DNA from: Novipirellula sp052161655 | GTDB taxonomy: Bacteria; Planctomycetota; Planctomycetia; Pirellulales; Pirellulaceae | Assembly (NCBI RefSeq): GCF_052161655.1 | Contig: NZ_CP197418.1 | Coordinates: 7,378,001-7,442,000 of the forward strand | Reading direction: 5' to 3' | Length of the DNA: 64,000 nt | Shown: positions 43,150 through 52,065 of the stretch, one piece after another | Position numbering within the stretch: the first letter of the stretch is position 1 | Layout: the number at the start of each line of letters is the position of its first letter | Program-made: the position numbers and the translations under genes | Notes under the pieces: generated by a model | What the model saw: the letters and a program-made list of their open reading frames with translations, nothing else | Told to the model about the DNA's origin: nothing | The model's database searches: none

Positions 43150-44271
43150 ATGCCTCGCCCGTTTTTTGCAATATTTGGCCGCACCTTTTTGGCCGCAGTC
43201 TATTTAGTTTGCATTTCGCCCGAGGCAATCCCCGCCGAAACAAACTCAGCCGAGCCGTTATCCGCAGCACCGCTAAATGAACGCGTGCAAAAGCTCGCCC
43301 AAACCTACGTTCAATCGCAGGCGATGATGGGAGTGTCGATCGCCGTGATCGACGGCGACGAATCGGCGACGGTACATCAAGGACGTACCAGCGAAATTGG
43401 GCCACCACCGAGTGACGAGACACTCTACGAGATCGGTTCGATTTCAAAAGTGTTTACCGGGATCCTGCTAGCCGACGCCGTCAATCGAGGTCAAATTCGT
43501 TTGGACCAAAATGCCAGCGAGTTATTGCCCGCCGAGGTCACGATGCCGCAGTGGCAGGATCGTCCGATTACCGTGCTCGATATTGCCACACATCGATCCG
43601 GGCTGCCGCGATTAGGCGACAACATGCCTAGCCTTCATACCGCGAATCCCTACGGCGACTATACTTCGGCGTTGGCCTACGAATTTCTGAATTCGCACTC
43701 GCTCCGACGTGAACCGGGTACCCAATACGAGTACTCGAATCTTGCCTTCGGGTTGCTCGGGTATTGGATCGGAAGCAAAGCGGGAACGAGCTACGACGAA
43801 TTGTTGCAGCACCGTCTCACCAAGCCGCTGGGGATGCCCGACACTTGCGTCGTGTTGAATCCGGCTCAGAAAGCGAGATTAGCCACACCTTACAATGCGG
43901 AAAAACACGCAACATCGAACTGGGGGTTCGCCGACATGCCGGGTGCCGGCGGTATCCGCAGCTCGATCACTGACATGCTGCGATTTGCAAAGATGCATCT
44001 GCAGGTGCCGAAAAACGAGATCGGCACAGCGATCGAATTGGCGTGGCAAAAACATCATGTCGGCAGCAACGGAGACGCCTCAATGGGACTCGGTTGGCAC
44101 GTGATGGGCAACCATTCCACTCGGACTCACAGCGGTCAAACGGGGGGCTATCACAGCATGATTCTGATCGATCGCAAAACTCAATCTGCAGTGGTCGTAC
44201 TGGCCAATACCGCGACCGACGCCGTGGATGCTTTGGCAATCGAGCTGCTGGAGATGATCAAGCAAAACTAG
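43150..44271 (+). CDS. Class C beta-lactamase-like serine hydrolase
   Basis: About 373 residues from ATG 43150 (MPRPFFAIFGRTFLAAVYLVCISPEAIPAE), giving a signal peptide. The penicillin-binding fold shows all three active-site boxes: SISK in YEIGSISKVFTGIL (catalytic Ser and Lys), YSN in YEYSNLAFGLLGYW, and HSGQTGG near the C-terminus in place of KTG. It belongs to the AmpC/DD-peptidase/esterase superfamily and should sit in the periplasm. Whether it hydrolyses a beta-lactam, a peptide or an ester cannot be told. It is monocistronic, followed after 142 bp by a cation exchanger. Confidence 0.88.
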   Translation: MPRPFFAIFGRTFLAAVYLVCISPEAIPAETNSAEPLSAAPLNERVQKLAQTYVQSQAMMGVSIAVIDGDESATVHQGRTSEIGPPPSDETLYEIGSISKVFTGILLADAVNRGQIRLDQNASELLPAEVTMPQWQDRPITVLDIATHRSGLPRLGDNMPSLHTANPYGDYTSALAYEFLNSHSLRREPGTQYEYSNLAFGLLGYWIGSKAGTSYDELLQHRLTKPLGMPDTCVVLNPAQKARLATPYNAEKHATSNWGFADMPGAGGIRSSITDMLRFAKMHLQVPKNEIGTAIELAWQKHHVGSNGDASMGLGWHVMGNHSTRTHSGQTGGYHSMILIDRKTQSAVVVLANTATDAVDALAIELLEMIKQN

Positions 44272-44413
44272 CCTGCGATTTGCGAGACCGATTGCGGGGC
44301 ACCGGATCAGCCCTTATCACATTGCCTTACCCCGCAGTGGTTTGCTTCGCATCCCTAAGCAAATCGCTTGGGCGTGTCCTGCAAAAAATATGTCTTTGAA
44401 GCAAGAGTGATTG

Positions 44414-45703
44414 ATGGGAATCTTGATTCCACTGGTTCTGATTTTCTTTACCTGTCTGTTGATTTGGCGGGCGTGCGACAGTTTTGAAATTGCGTCCGAG
44501 TACATTGGTCGCAACCTTTCCGAGGGCGTGCGTGGAGGAACGATCAACGCGATCTCGAGCAGCGTGCCCGAACTGTTTACGACACTGATCGCGTTATTCG
44601 TGCTTTCGGATCGAGACGGATTTTCGGTCGGCATCGGCACCACCGCCGGCAGTGCCTTGTTCAACGGAATGATCATCCCGGCGGCGTGCATATTGTCGGT
44701 CGTGGGAGCGGTCGTGATGGGAGCTCGCGTCACATCGGTGAACGTTTCCACCAAGGTGTTGCTGCGTGATGGTCTGTCGCTGATCTTTTGCGAAATCATC
44801 TTGATTCTGCTGATCAACGGTGCCCAATTGCATTGGTGGCAAGGCTTGATCTTGATGGGGCTGTACGGAACCTACTTAGCCTTCATGCTGCTGTCGATGA
44901 AGCGTTCTGGGGGATCGGAAGACGCCACTGCGGATGATGACGAGCAAGATTCCGGAGACGAAGTGGTGGTCGAGCGAAGCGTTCTAGGACACACGTTTTA
45001 TTGGCTTTCGCTCGGGCCGTTGATGGACATGGAGCGTGTTTTTGTTCGTGAGAAACATCGTCAACAAATCGACGAGGAAACCTGGAACGGTTGGCCGCTG
45101 CTGTTGGCTTCCGCAACCGTCATCGGTGCGGCGTGTTGGTTGTTGGTCAAAGCGTGCGAGTGGCTGGGAACGGGCAGTATTGAGCATCCAAGTTACACGC
45201 TGTTTGGCTACGATTTCCAAGGGATTGGAATGCCCGCGATGTTTGTCGCGGTGATCTTTGCCTCGATGGCCACCAGTGTTCCCGACATGGTAATGTCGAT
45301 TCGCGATGCACGCGATGGTGACTATGACGACGCCGTGGCCAACGCGTTGGGCAGCAATGTGTTTGACATTTGTTTTGCACTCGGCTTTCCCTTGTTCCTG
45401 TTCACCCTACTGCATGGCCCGATTGAAATGTCGCCGGACATTGCCGCCCAAAGTGGTGAATTGCGGTTGTTGTTGCTGGTGCTGACGATCGTTGGTTTCT
45501 TCGTCTATTACCTGGGCAAGCGTGGTGTCACCGAAGCGGGAATTCAGTACGTCGAAATGCGACGCGGGAAGGCCTTTATCTTGTTGGCAATCTATGTGCT
45601 GTTTGTTCTGTACATCGTCGCCCGCAGCCAAGAAATGACGCTGGCACTGCGGTTGTCGGATTGGCTGCAATCGCTGTTGCAGTGGCTGCCGCAGATCGGT
45701 TGA
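44414..45703 (+). CDS. Sodium/calcium exchanger family (CaCA) membrane protein
   Basis: About 429 residues starting at ATG 44414 (MGILIPLVLIFFTCLLIW), preceded by a TTG codon in frame. Two alpha repeats are visible: GGTINAISSSVPELFTTLIALF in the first half and ATSVPDMVMSIRDARDGDYDDAVANALGSNVFDICFALGFP in the second. These contain the conserved Pro-Glu/Pro-Asp and Asn residues of the ion site. About ten membrane helices are split by a charged cytosolic loop (SEDATADDDEQDSGDEV). It likely exchanges calcium for sodium or protons. Confidence 0.9.
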   Translation: MGILIPLVLIFFTCLLIWRACDSFEIASEYIGRNLSEGVRGGTINAISSSVPELFTTLIALFVLSDRDGFSVGIGTTAGSALFNGMIIPAACILSVVGAVVMGARVTSVNVSTKVLLRDGLSLIFCEIILILLINGAQLHWWQGLILMGLYGTYLAFMLLSMKRSGGSEDATADDDEQDSGDEVVVERSVLGHTFYWLSLGPLMDMERVFVREKHRQQIDEETWNGWPLLLASATVIGAACWLLVKACEWLGTGSIEHPSYTLFGYDFQGIGMPAMFVAVIFASMATSVPDMVMSIRDARDGDYDDAVANALGSNVFDICFALGFPLFLFTLLHGPIEMSPDIAAQSGELRLLLLVLTIVGFFVYYLGKRGVTEAGIQYVEMRRGKAFILLAIYVLFVLYIVARSQEMTLALRLSDWLQSLLQWLPQIG

Positions 45704-46002
45704 GGAATATCGTTGATCGCTCCTGCGACGCAAAGTAAATAATTGGCGTAGTGGATCTTGCTAAAGATCCTGCATGGGGGCTCTTCAACAAGATCCACCA
45801 CGGAGATGCAGTCTGTTCGGAGCACTGTGTGACAAATATCGCTCCTCTGTCCAAGCAAAAAACACGAAAAAAGCACGTGTTTTAGCCCTATCTCCTCAGT
45901 CCGGAAAAAATTTTCTCACGGCGTGACCTGACGTGTCAAAGGCATCACGAATATTAGAAGTAGTCAAGCAAACGACTTCCCCTAATTTCTTTCGAGGTAC
46001 CT
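45704..46002. other. Gap with a 10-bp-arm hairpin and the leader of the WYL-like gene
   Basis: Contains GTGGATCTTG (45751-45760) and its perfect complement CAAGATCCAC (45789-45798) with a 28-base loop, about 50 bp after the exchanger gene; it could terminate that transcript. A ribosome site GAGGT (45994-45998) precedes the ATG at 46003. Nothing else recognised. Confidence 0.55.
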
Positions 46003-46242
46003 ATGAACACGATTTTGCGACGCGCCATGCACGACTGTGACAACTACGTCATCGAAATGGATTATGTCGATGCCGATGGCAATCAAACTCACCGAATCGT
46101 CAGCCCGATTCGGTTTATGGGCAGCTATCGCTTCTTGGGCTTGTGCCTTTGCCGCGAAGCTCCTCGCCAATTCCAATTGTCACGCTGCAAGAACGTGCGT
46201 CTAACACCCGCTGCGGATGTTTTGATGCCGGTGGCGATGTGA
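46003..46242 (+). CDS. Small stand-alone WYL-domain-like protein
   Basis: 79 residues with a GAGGT ribosome site five bases before the ATG. The sequence MDYVDADGNQTHRIVSPIRF and SYRFLGLCLCREAPRQFQLS reads like the beta-barrel core of a WYL domain (Y.d..G..t.R.v.P...., then ...ayc..R...R.f.l.r...v). WYL domains bind nucleotide-type ligands and regulate transcription in defence and stress systems, but here the domain is alone, without a DNA-binding part. It may be a ligand-sensing adaptor. The gap after it holds an exceptional hairpin. Confidence 0.65.
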   Translation: MNTILRRAMHDCDNYVIEMDYVDADGNQTHRIVSPIRFMGSYRFLGLCLCREAPRQFQLSRCKNVRLTPAADVLMPVAM

Positions 46243-46340
46243 TACTGTTGACGGGTTTGAAGCCCCCGACCTACGTCGCCCCTTGCGACGACGTCGCTGG
46301 ACCGCCAAGGATAGCGGAAACACCCACCACGTTTTTTCCA

Positions 46341-46395
46341 TCTCTGCCGTACTGTTTGCATGACGAGGATCGTCATGCAAATTGTGCGGCAGAGA
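46341..46395. terminator. 55-nt near-perfect hairpin between convergent genes
   Basis: A 26-base left arm (46341-46366, starting TCTCTGCCG and ending CATGACGA) pairs with a right arm at 46370-46395 (TCGTCATGCAAA to CGGCAGAGA) with three mismatches and a GGA loop. It lies between the WYL-like gene (ends 46242) and the converging Met/Glu-rich gene (ends 46448). It could stop both transcripts, although no T-run follows, or be a small RNA or repeat. Confidence 0.65.
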
Positions 46396-46447
46396 ATTTG
46401 CTGAAGGGAAAAAACTGGCTGCGAGAGTGTGGTTTATTCAGTGAGGA

Positions 46448-47965
46448 TTATTCTTCGCGTGTCAATGCCTCGGTCACCCACTCGTGCACGGTGGCAATTT
46501 GATCATCCTTGGTGCCATGCAACATTTTCATTCCATCGGCACCCCCGACGATGTAGAACGCTTTCTCAACATCCTCGTCGCTGATTAGTTGCTGGGATTG
46601 ATAGAGCCGGATTTCGGCGAGTGCTTTGATCCGATCGGCTTTCGTACCAGAGAAGAGGGACGCGACACGTCGCTTGGCAATTTCGGGTGACAGCTTCGGC
46701 ATCGCTGACAACACCATTTGGCGATCAATGATCGCAAACAGATTGGAAATTTGCTCAGTGACATAATCTCGCGCGATCGTGCCTGGACGTTGGACTTCGA
46801 TGCTATCGCAAGGTTTCGAGAGGCCCAGCGTCTTGCCATCGGCAACACGAAGCAAGCGGCAACGAGAAATGTTCTGAATCATCCCTTCGCGGCCTTCTTT
46901 CAAAACCACATCAAAATGCAGAATGAAATCGATGTCGTTAGCTTTGGCTATCTTTGTCGATTCGGCTGAGCTGACCGAGCCGAGGTAGACAATCCCAGGC
47001 TTCCACATCGGAAACGGCTCAAGGCTAGCGTCGATTTTGGGGGTATTGTCCAAAGGCTCTAGTGGTTCCATCGCGGCGGCGTTGTTGCCGCCAAACTCGG
47101 AATCGGATGACATCGATCCTTCCATGTCCATTCGTTCCTGTTCCATCCGGTCACGCTCCATCTGCTCCTGTTCCATTCGCTCCTGCTCCATCGAATCGTC
47201 CATGCCACCATCGGACGAATCGCCGGCATTATTGGCAGCGATTTCGACGACCGGTGGAGGCGGCGCGATCCCAGAGAGTGCCAGACCGAAATCACCTCGA
47301 GAAAAACGCAGCGAAAATTGTTCGGCCGTGACCTCCGCAACCAACCCAAGTGCCTCTTGAAGTTCGACTTCGGCGGTTTGGTCCAAGATGGCTGCGCCAG
47401 CTGGGTTTCCACCGCGGCCCATCATGCCTTCGTCCATGCCAAATTCGTCCGAGCCAAAGTCTTCTCCACGAAAACCTGAGTTTCCTCGATTCCCGCCCGA
47501 GCCTTCGGTGATCGCTCCTTTGTCCCCGGCATCGTCACCTCGCACGGCGAGCGAGACTCCCCAGCGAATTTGCCAAACAGGACGTTTCAGCATCGCACTG
47601 TATTTGACGCTTTGCAGTTGCTCGCTGGCCTTTACCGGTTCGATGACCAAGTTGCCAAAGAACAATTCCAGTGCTGTCGCCATTCGTCCATCTAAGAACG
47701 CCTCGTCGCATTGCTTCTTTAGAAGTGGACGTTTGTCCTCCATCGCAGGAATCGTAGCAGCCATCAAGGGAGCGAGATTCATCGACGAAAATATCGATGT
47801 GGGAGCGGATCGTTGTGATTGCCCGCCGTATTCCATGTCCATGCTCTCCATCGATTCATAGTATTCATCGCTTTGTCCATAAAGCGGTGAAAGGAAGGCG
47901 ATGGTGGCCAAAGAAAACGCAGCAAAAGCACCGATTTGGCGACAAACTTGGATGGAATTCAACAT
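46448..47965 (-). CDS. Secreted Met/Glu-rich protein of unknown function
   Basis: About 505 residues from the ATG at 47965 (MLNSIQVCRQIGAFAAFSLATIAFLSPLYGQ). A strong ribosome site GGGAGG lies five bases upstream, deciding this start over the frame's opening at 48055. After the signal peptide comes an acidic Met-rich motif (YYESMESMDMEYGG). Around residues 265-310 there is a heptad-like run of QERMEQEQMERDRMEQ. The rest has VAEVTAEQFSLRF and SPEIAKRRVASLFSGTKADRIKALAEI, mixed alpha-beta, with no known domain. Composition and the MES-M-MD-E motif recall the secreted protein at 32313, so the two may be distant relatives. Probably periplasmic. Confidence 0.7.
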   Translation of the reverse strand: MLNSIQVCRQIGAFAAFSLATIAFLSPLYGQSDEYYESMESMDMEYGGQSQRSAPTSIFSSMNLAPLMAATIPAMEDKRPLLKKQCDEAFLDGRMATALELFFGNLVIEPVKASEQLQSVKYSAMLKRPVWQIRWGVSLAVRGDDAGDKGAITEGSGGNRGNSGFRGEDFGSDEFGMDEGMMGRGGNPAGAAILDQTAEVELQEALGLVAEVTAEQFSLRFSRGDFGLALSGIAPPPPVVEIAANNAGDSSDGGMDDSMEQERMEQEQMERDRMEQERMDMEGSMSSDSEFGGNNAAAMEPLEPLDNTPKIDASLEPFPMWKPGIVYLGSVSSAESTKIAKANDIDFILHFDVVLKEGREGMIQNISRCRLLRVADGKTLGLSKPCDSIEVQRPGTIARDYVTEQISNLFAIIDRQMVLSAMPKLSPEIAKRRVASLFSGTKADRIKALAEIRLYQSQQLISDEDVEKAFYIVGGADGMKMLHGTKDDQIATVHEWVTEALTREE

Positions 47966-48055
47966 AAACGCCTCCCGCATTTGATTGGCGGGTTTGGAGA
48001 AAATGAACTGGAATTGGAAATAGCCCGACTGAATTTCGGGATTGGCCGGGCTCAA

Positions 48056-48367
48056 CGCCTGCAGTTTACGCGTTCTTATTGACGATGCGAACGCATTTCG
48101 GCGTGTTTTTACGGCTATTTGCCGTTTAAATGATCGACCCTGTGCTTATGATAAACAGACTTAATCGTCATGTGGTGATCCCCAACGTCGTCGATTTGAT
48201 TTCATCGTACTCCGTTGTGCTTGGGTTCTCCCCCAATAAGGCTGTTTCAAGGGAACTTTTCCCCGTTTGGCTGCTTCCAACCGACTGTGCTTGCCTGTCA
48301 AATGCTTTTGGAAAAGCGTCGCAGGCAAAACAAAGATCGCGACAAGTCCTACCGAGAATTAAACAAG
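48056..48367. other. Leader of the second dockerin protein gene
   Basis: No gene. The open frame of the next gene extends back to 48215, but the family-like N-terminus starts at ATG 48368. The rest is unstructured apart from an ACGGC..GCCGT inverted repeat near 48111-48126. Confidence 0.4.
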
Positions 48368-51300
48368 ATGACCAAACGTCGATCATCCAATAAACAAACC
48401 CTGAAAAGCGGACGGATTCGCGTTCGGCGTCGTCCTATTGTGGAGCATCTTGGCGACCGTCGCGTTCTCGCTGCGATTACAGGGGTGGTTTTTGATGATT
48501 TGGACCATTCCTTTCGCCAAGAAGCGAGCGAACAGGCCCTCCCGAAGCGTTTGGTCTACATCGACGCCAATAATAACTCGTTGCTTGAGAAGGGCGAAAA
48601 AATTGCGGTTGCGGATGCCGCCGGTGCGTTTCGTTTCGACGACCTGACCGATGGTGATTACCAAGTTCGATTATTCAACGGCACCAGCGTCCAAACACAG
48701 CTATTTCCGTTCAAAGCAACCATCGAGACTCAACCTGCTTCCATTGACGATGCACTGGCATTGTTGGCGACAGGGGATCGAAGTGCCTATGTTTTGACCG
48801 AAACGGGCGTCGAAGTCGCGGATTTGGCAGCGGCGGAAACGGAAACGATTTCTGTCGGCACTCATTTAACGAAACTGCAAACGTTGCCCGATGGCAACTT
48901 GTTGGTCATTGGTGGTGAAGCGGGTGGCGATTCAGCTTGGATCGTGGACCCCGTTTCCGGCATCGTCAGCGCGGTCGACTTGTCAGGTAACGGTTCCTCG
49001 GATTTATGGTCGGATGTTGCCATCGATGGCAATGGACGCGGTGTCGCAGTGGCCGACAGTTCGGATCCAGTCGCGGTTCGATCGCTCGACGCTTCGGATC
49101 CGGATCTGGGACTCGTGGTTTCGACCACTACCACGATCGTGCCTGCGGGCACGACGGTGATCACATCGGACACAGGACCTCGCAGCGTTTTCGCATGGGC
49201 GGGCGAGGATGGCTTGAAGCTGTCGCTGTGGAGTAACGAAACCGCGTCGATGATCAGCAGCGAGCCGATCGAAGTGGCGGGCGCCAGCAGTCTGCTCGAC
49301 TTTGATGATGAGTCGGGATTGTTGGTGCTGAGGCAGATCAATGGCGGAGTCAGCGTCGTGGACGCGAACGCCGATTTTGTTTCACTACACTCGTTCCCCG
49401 AAATGTCAGGCCCCATCACGCTCGATGGCCCCCGAGATTTACTGATGTCCGTTTCGCCGGTGGACACCGTATTGCGGATCGTCGATTTACGAGACGGATC
49501 GGTCATTGCAGACAAGGCAATCGACTTGTCGACGATTGGTCAGATTGCGTCGATCGCCAGCAAAGGCAAACCCGAAGCGATCGCAGTACTCGGATCCGCA
49601 GGCGTGATCGAAGTTTCACTCCGACGTTCGGATTCGCATCGCGTCAAAATTGTTGACAACCAAGATGCCGAGCCTATTCGATTCGCATTGTTTGTTGACG
49701 GCGAAAACACGGCGCCGAATTACGAGAGCCTTCCTGCGATATCGACCGCCGAAGACCAATCGCTCAATCTAGCGGCCCCCGGTGCACGCGTGGGAGTGAC
49801 CGACATCGAAAACGATCAGTTCGTGATCGTTCAAAAAGGATCGGCGTCGCATGGAACGGTGAACGTCGCAGTGGACGGTTCGATTTCTTATACGCCTGAT
49901 CCCGATTTCTACGGCACCGATTCGGTAAGCGTCACGATTCACGATGGCGTAACGGAGTCGGAAACGTTTAGTTTATCGATCTCGGTAACTCCGGTTGCGG
50001 ATCCTCCGGTCGATGTGCTGTTTCACTTTGACCCGATTCCAGAAGCACTCGCACTGGGTGACCCGATTGGCATGATCGAGGTGATTGACGCTGATGGTGT
50101 CAACAATCACGTGATCAAGATCAACGATCCTCGCTTTCAAATCAACAACAACGGCGTGCTGATTTTCATCGGCGGAGCCAACGGCGAGGGATTGAATTTT
50201 GAAGTAGAGCCTTGGATTACTTTGACAGTTTCCGTCACAGACCCTGAAACGGAAACAGAACTGGTCAGTTATCCGGCAATCACTGTTACCGATTCGAACG
50301 ATCCGATCACGGGCATCTCGCCGAGTGAAGCAACGGTATTCGAAAATGCTGTTGGCGACACGGTAGCCGAACTGCACGTGATCGACGAAGACACCGAGCA
50401 ATTCCACATTCTGACCGTGGACGATGATCGTTTTGTGATCGATGGATCCGATTTAAGATTAGCCGATGGCGTTTCGCTGAATTACGAAGACGCACAAGAG
50501 ATTGTCGTCAACGTCACGGCAAAAGAGTTTGGTGTGGACGGCGTGCCTTTCACTCAGCCGATCACAATCCGAGTCAAAGATCTGCCTGAGCAGCCAGAGA
50601 TTTTGAGTCTTGTAGGCGGTTCGTTGGTCGAGTTTGAATCCGGAGCGGTTGCAGGCACGGTAACGCTCGATGGTCAATCCGCAAGTGACCGCTACGTGCT
50701 GACTGTTGATGACACGCGTTTCGAAGTGATCGACGGCTTGCTGAAGTTAGTGAACGACCAATTCGTCAAGCAATCGACGCAAAGCGAGATCCAGCTGACC
50801 GTCACCGCGACCGATTCGAACAATGAATTCCAATCGCTCTCGTCCACCTTCGTGATCGAAGTGCTCGAGAACGAGACTCCCTTTCACAATGACATCAATC
50901 CATATGATGTCGATAACGGCGGCTCGGTGACTGCTGCTGATGCACTCGCGATCATCAACTACTTGAATGTCTATGGACCTGGCCCCGTGGGTGCAGGCGA
51001 CCCCGCTTTTGGTTATGACGTGAACGCAGACGGTTCGGTCACCGCACTCGATGCACTGCTGATTCTCAACGAAATCAATCGCAATGGAACGGGCGGCGGC
51101 ACTGTCGGCGGCGGCGGCGAGCAAGAGGACACATCGGCAGATGGCGAGCAAGTGCTTCCGCCAGTGCAGATTCCTCAAATCGCAGAAGGATCCAAGATCG
51201 ACTCTTCCGATCCCATTGACCCACGCACTAACGACCGTGCTATTGCGGATTCGTTCCGTGATGAGCAAGAAACGGCCAGCGACGGAGCAGCATCGCTATC

Positions 51301-51412
51301 GAACCCGCTCCAGCGCCAAATCGCAATGGTGCAACCGAGTTCAGATTTGCCAAGCGAATTCACGGACCAAGTGGACGAGACGATTCGGCTCTTGTCGGAT
51401 CGCAACGCCTAG
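48368..51412 (+). CDS. Large surface protein with SdrD-B-like, cadherin-like and dockerin modules
   Basis: About 1014 residues from ATG 48368 (MTKRRSSNKQTLKSGRIRVRRRP). The Arg-rich start ends in VEHLGDRRVLAAI, the planctomycete surface-protein motif. An SdrD-B-like beta domain follows (VVFDDLDHSFRQE to YIDANNNSLLEKGE and FDDLTDGDYQVRLF). The centre may form a propeller or similar beta fold, then an Ig/cadherin-like SYTPDPDFYGTDSVSVTIHD block and two cadherin-like repeats. A two-part dockerin (DVDNGGSVTAADALAIINYL and DVNADGSVTALDALLILNEI) and a 110-residue acidic tail finish the protein. Probably cell-surface, calcium-bound; partner unknown. Confidence 0.85.
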   Translation: MTKRRSSNKQTLKSGRIRVRRRPIVEHLGDRRVLAAITGVVFDDLDHSFRQEASEQALPKRLVYIDANNNSLLEKGEKIAVADAAGAFRFDDLTDGDYQVRLFNGTSVQTQLFPFKATIETQPASIDDALALLATGDRSAYVLTETGVEVADLAAAETETISVGTHLTKLQTLPDGNLLVIGGEAGGDSAWIVDPVSGIVSAVDLSGNGSSDLWSDVAIDGNGRGVAVADSSDPVAVRSLDASDPDLGLVVSTTTTIVPAGTTVITSDTGPRSVFAWAGEDGLKLSLWSNETASMISSEPIEVAGASSLLDFDDESGLLVLRQINGGVSVVDANADFVSLHSFPEMSGPITLDGPRDLLMSVSPVDTVLRIVDLRDGSVIADKAIDLSTIGQIASIASKGKPEAIAVLGSAGVIEVSLRRSDSHRVKIVDNQDAEPIRFALFVDGENTAPNYESLPAISTAEDQSLNLAAPGARVGVTDIENDQFVIVQKGSASHGTVNVAVDGSISYTPDPDFYGTDSVSVTIHDGVTESETFSLSISVTPVADPPVDVLFHFDPIPEALALGDPIGMIEVIDADGVNNHVIKINDPRFQINNNGVLIFIGGANGEGLNFEVEPWITLTVSVTDPETETELVSYPAITVTDSNDPITGISPSEATVFENAVGDTVAELHVIDEDTEQFHILTVDDDRFVIDGSDLRLADGVSLNYEDAQEIVVNVTAKEFGVDGVPFTQPITIRVKDLPEQPEILSLVGGSLVEFESGAVAGTVTLDGQSASDRYVLTVDDTRFEVIDGLLKLVNDQFVKQSTQSEIQLTVTATDSNNEFQSLSSTFVIEVLENETPFHNDINPYDVDNGGSVTAADALAIINYLNVYGPGPVGAGDPAFGYDVNADGSVTALDALLILNEINRNGTGGGTVGGGGEQEDTSADGEQVLPPVQIPQIAEGSKIDSSDPIDPRTNDRAIADSFRDEQETASDGAASLSNPLQRQIAMVQPSSDLPSEFTDQVDETIRLLSDRNA

Positions 51413-51560
51413 TCGCTCGGCTTTTGGGACGTGCGATTTATAACTAACGGATCTGTTGGACCAATCGAAACCCACCTTCCCTTGGCTCCCCTCGCCCCGT
51501 GAATTCGGATCACATGGCTCGGCCAATTGGATCAAACGCTGTCGGACAAAAACTAAAGTA

Positions 51561-51947
51561 GTGGCCACTTATTACTTCTACGACATCTCGCCTGTCGAAG
51601 ATTCTGACTGCCTAACGATTGACGAGATCGTCACACGAGTGGCAGATGCATTCCCGCGGCACGAGATTAGCGCCGACGAAGCGCGGGCGGACGCCAGAAA
51701 ACGCCTCGGAGCACTAGAAGGCTTAAACGCACCGGAACAAGTCTTGCGCATTTACCGCGACGGCAAACCTGTTCGGTGTCGGATTGCCGAATCTGATTCC
51801 GACGAGTACTTGGAATTCGACGTTTGGGAGAATCAGGGAATGCATGTCCAACCTTATCCCAAGGACGTCGAGAATTGCTGTCTTTCACTGGCCACTAAAC
51901 TTGCCGAACTGCTTGGTTACCAACTCGCGAGTGAGGTTTACGACTAG
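51561..51947 (+). CDS. Small hypothetical protein
   Basis: About 128 residues when started at the GTG at 51561 (VATYYFYDISPVEDSDCLTIDEIVTRV); the frame opens at 51456 but the earlier sequence is composition-poor. The protein is acidic, with a helix rich in Glu/Ala (DEARADARKRLGALEGL) and a C-terminal CCLSLATKLAELLGYQLASEV. No domain recognised and no signal peptide. Codon usage is like its neighbours, supporting a real gene. It lies between the dockerin protein gene and the converging smc gene. Confidence 0.55.
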   Translation: MATYYFYDISPVEDSDCLTIDEIVTRVADAFPRHEISADEARADARKRLGALEGLNAPEQVLRIYRDGKPVRCRIAESDSDEYLEFDVWENQGMHVQPYPKDVENCCLSLATKLAELLGYQLASEVYD

Positions 51948-52065
51948 GTAGCGTCTCGTCCGACAACTCTATAGGATTTGGGGTCAGCGAGGGACGAGCC
52001 TAACCCCAAAACTTGAGAAAAGGTGTCCGACACCTTTTTGGCAAGATGGGTAATTCCAGGGAGAG

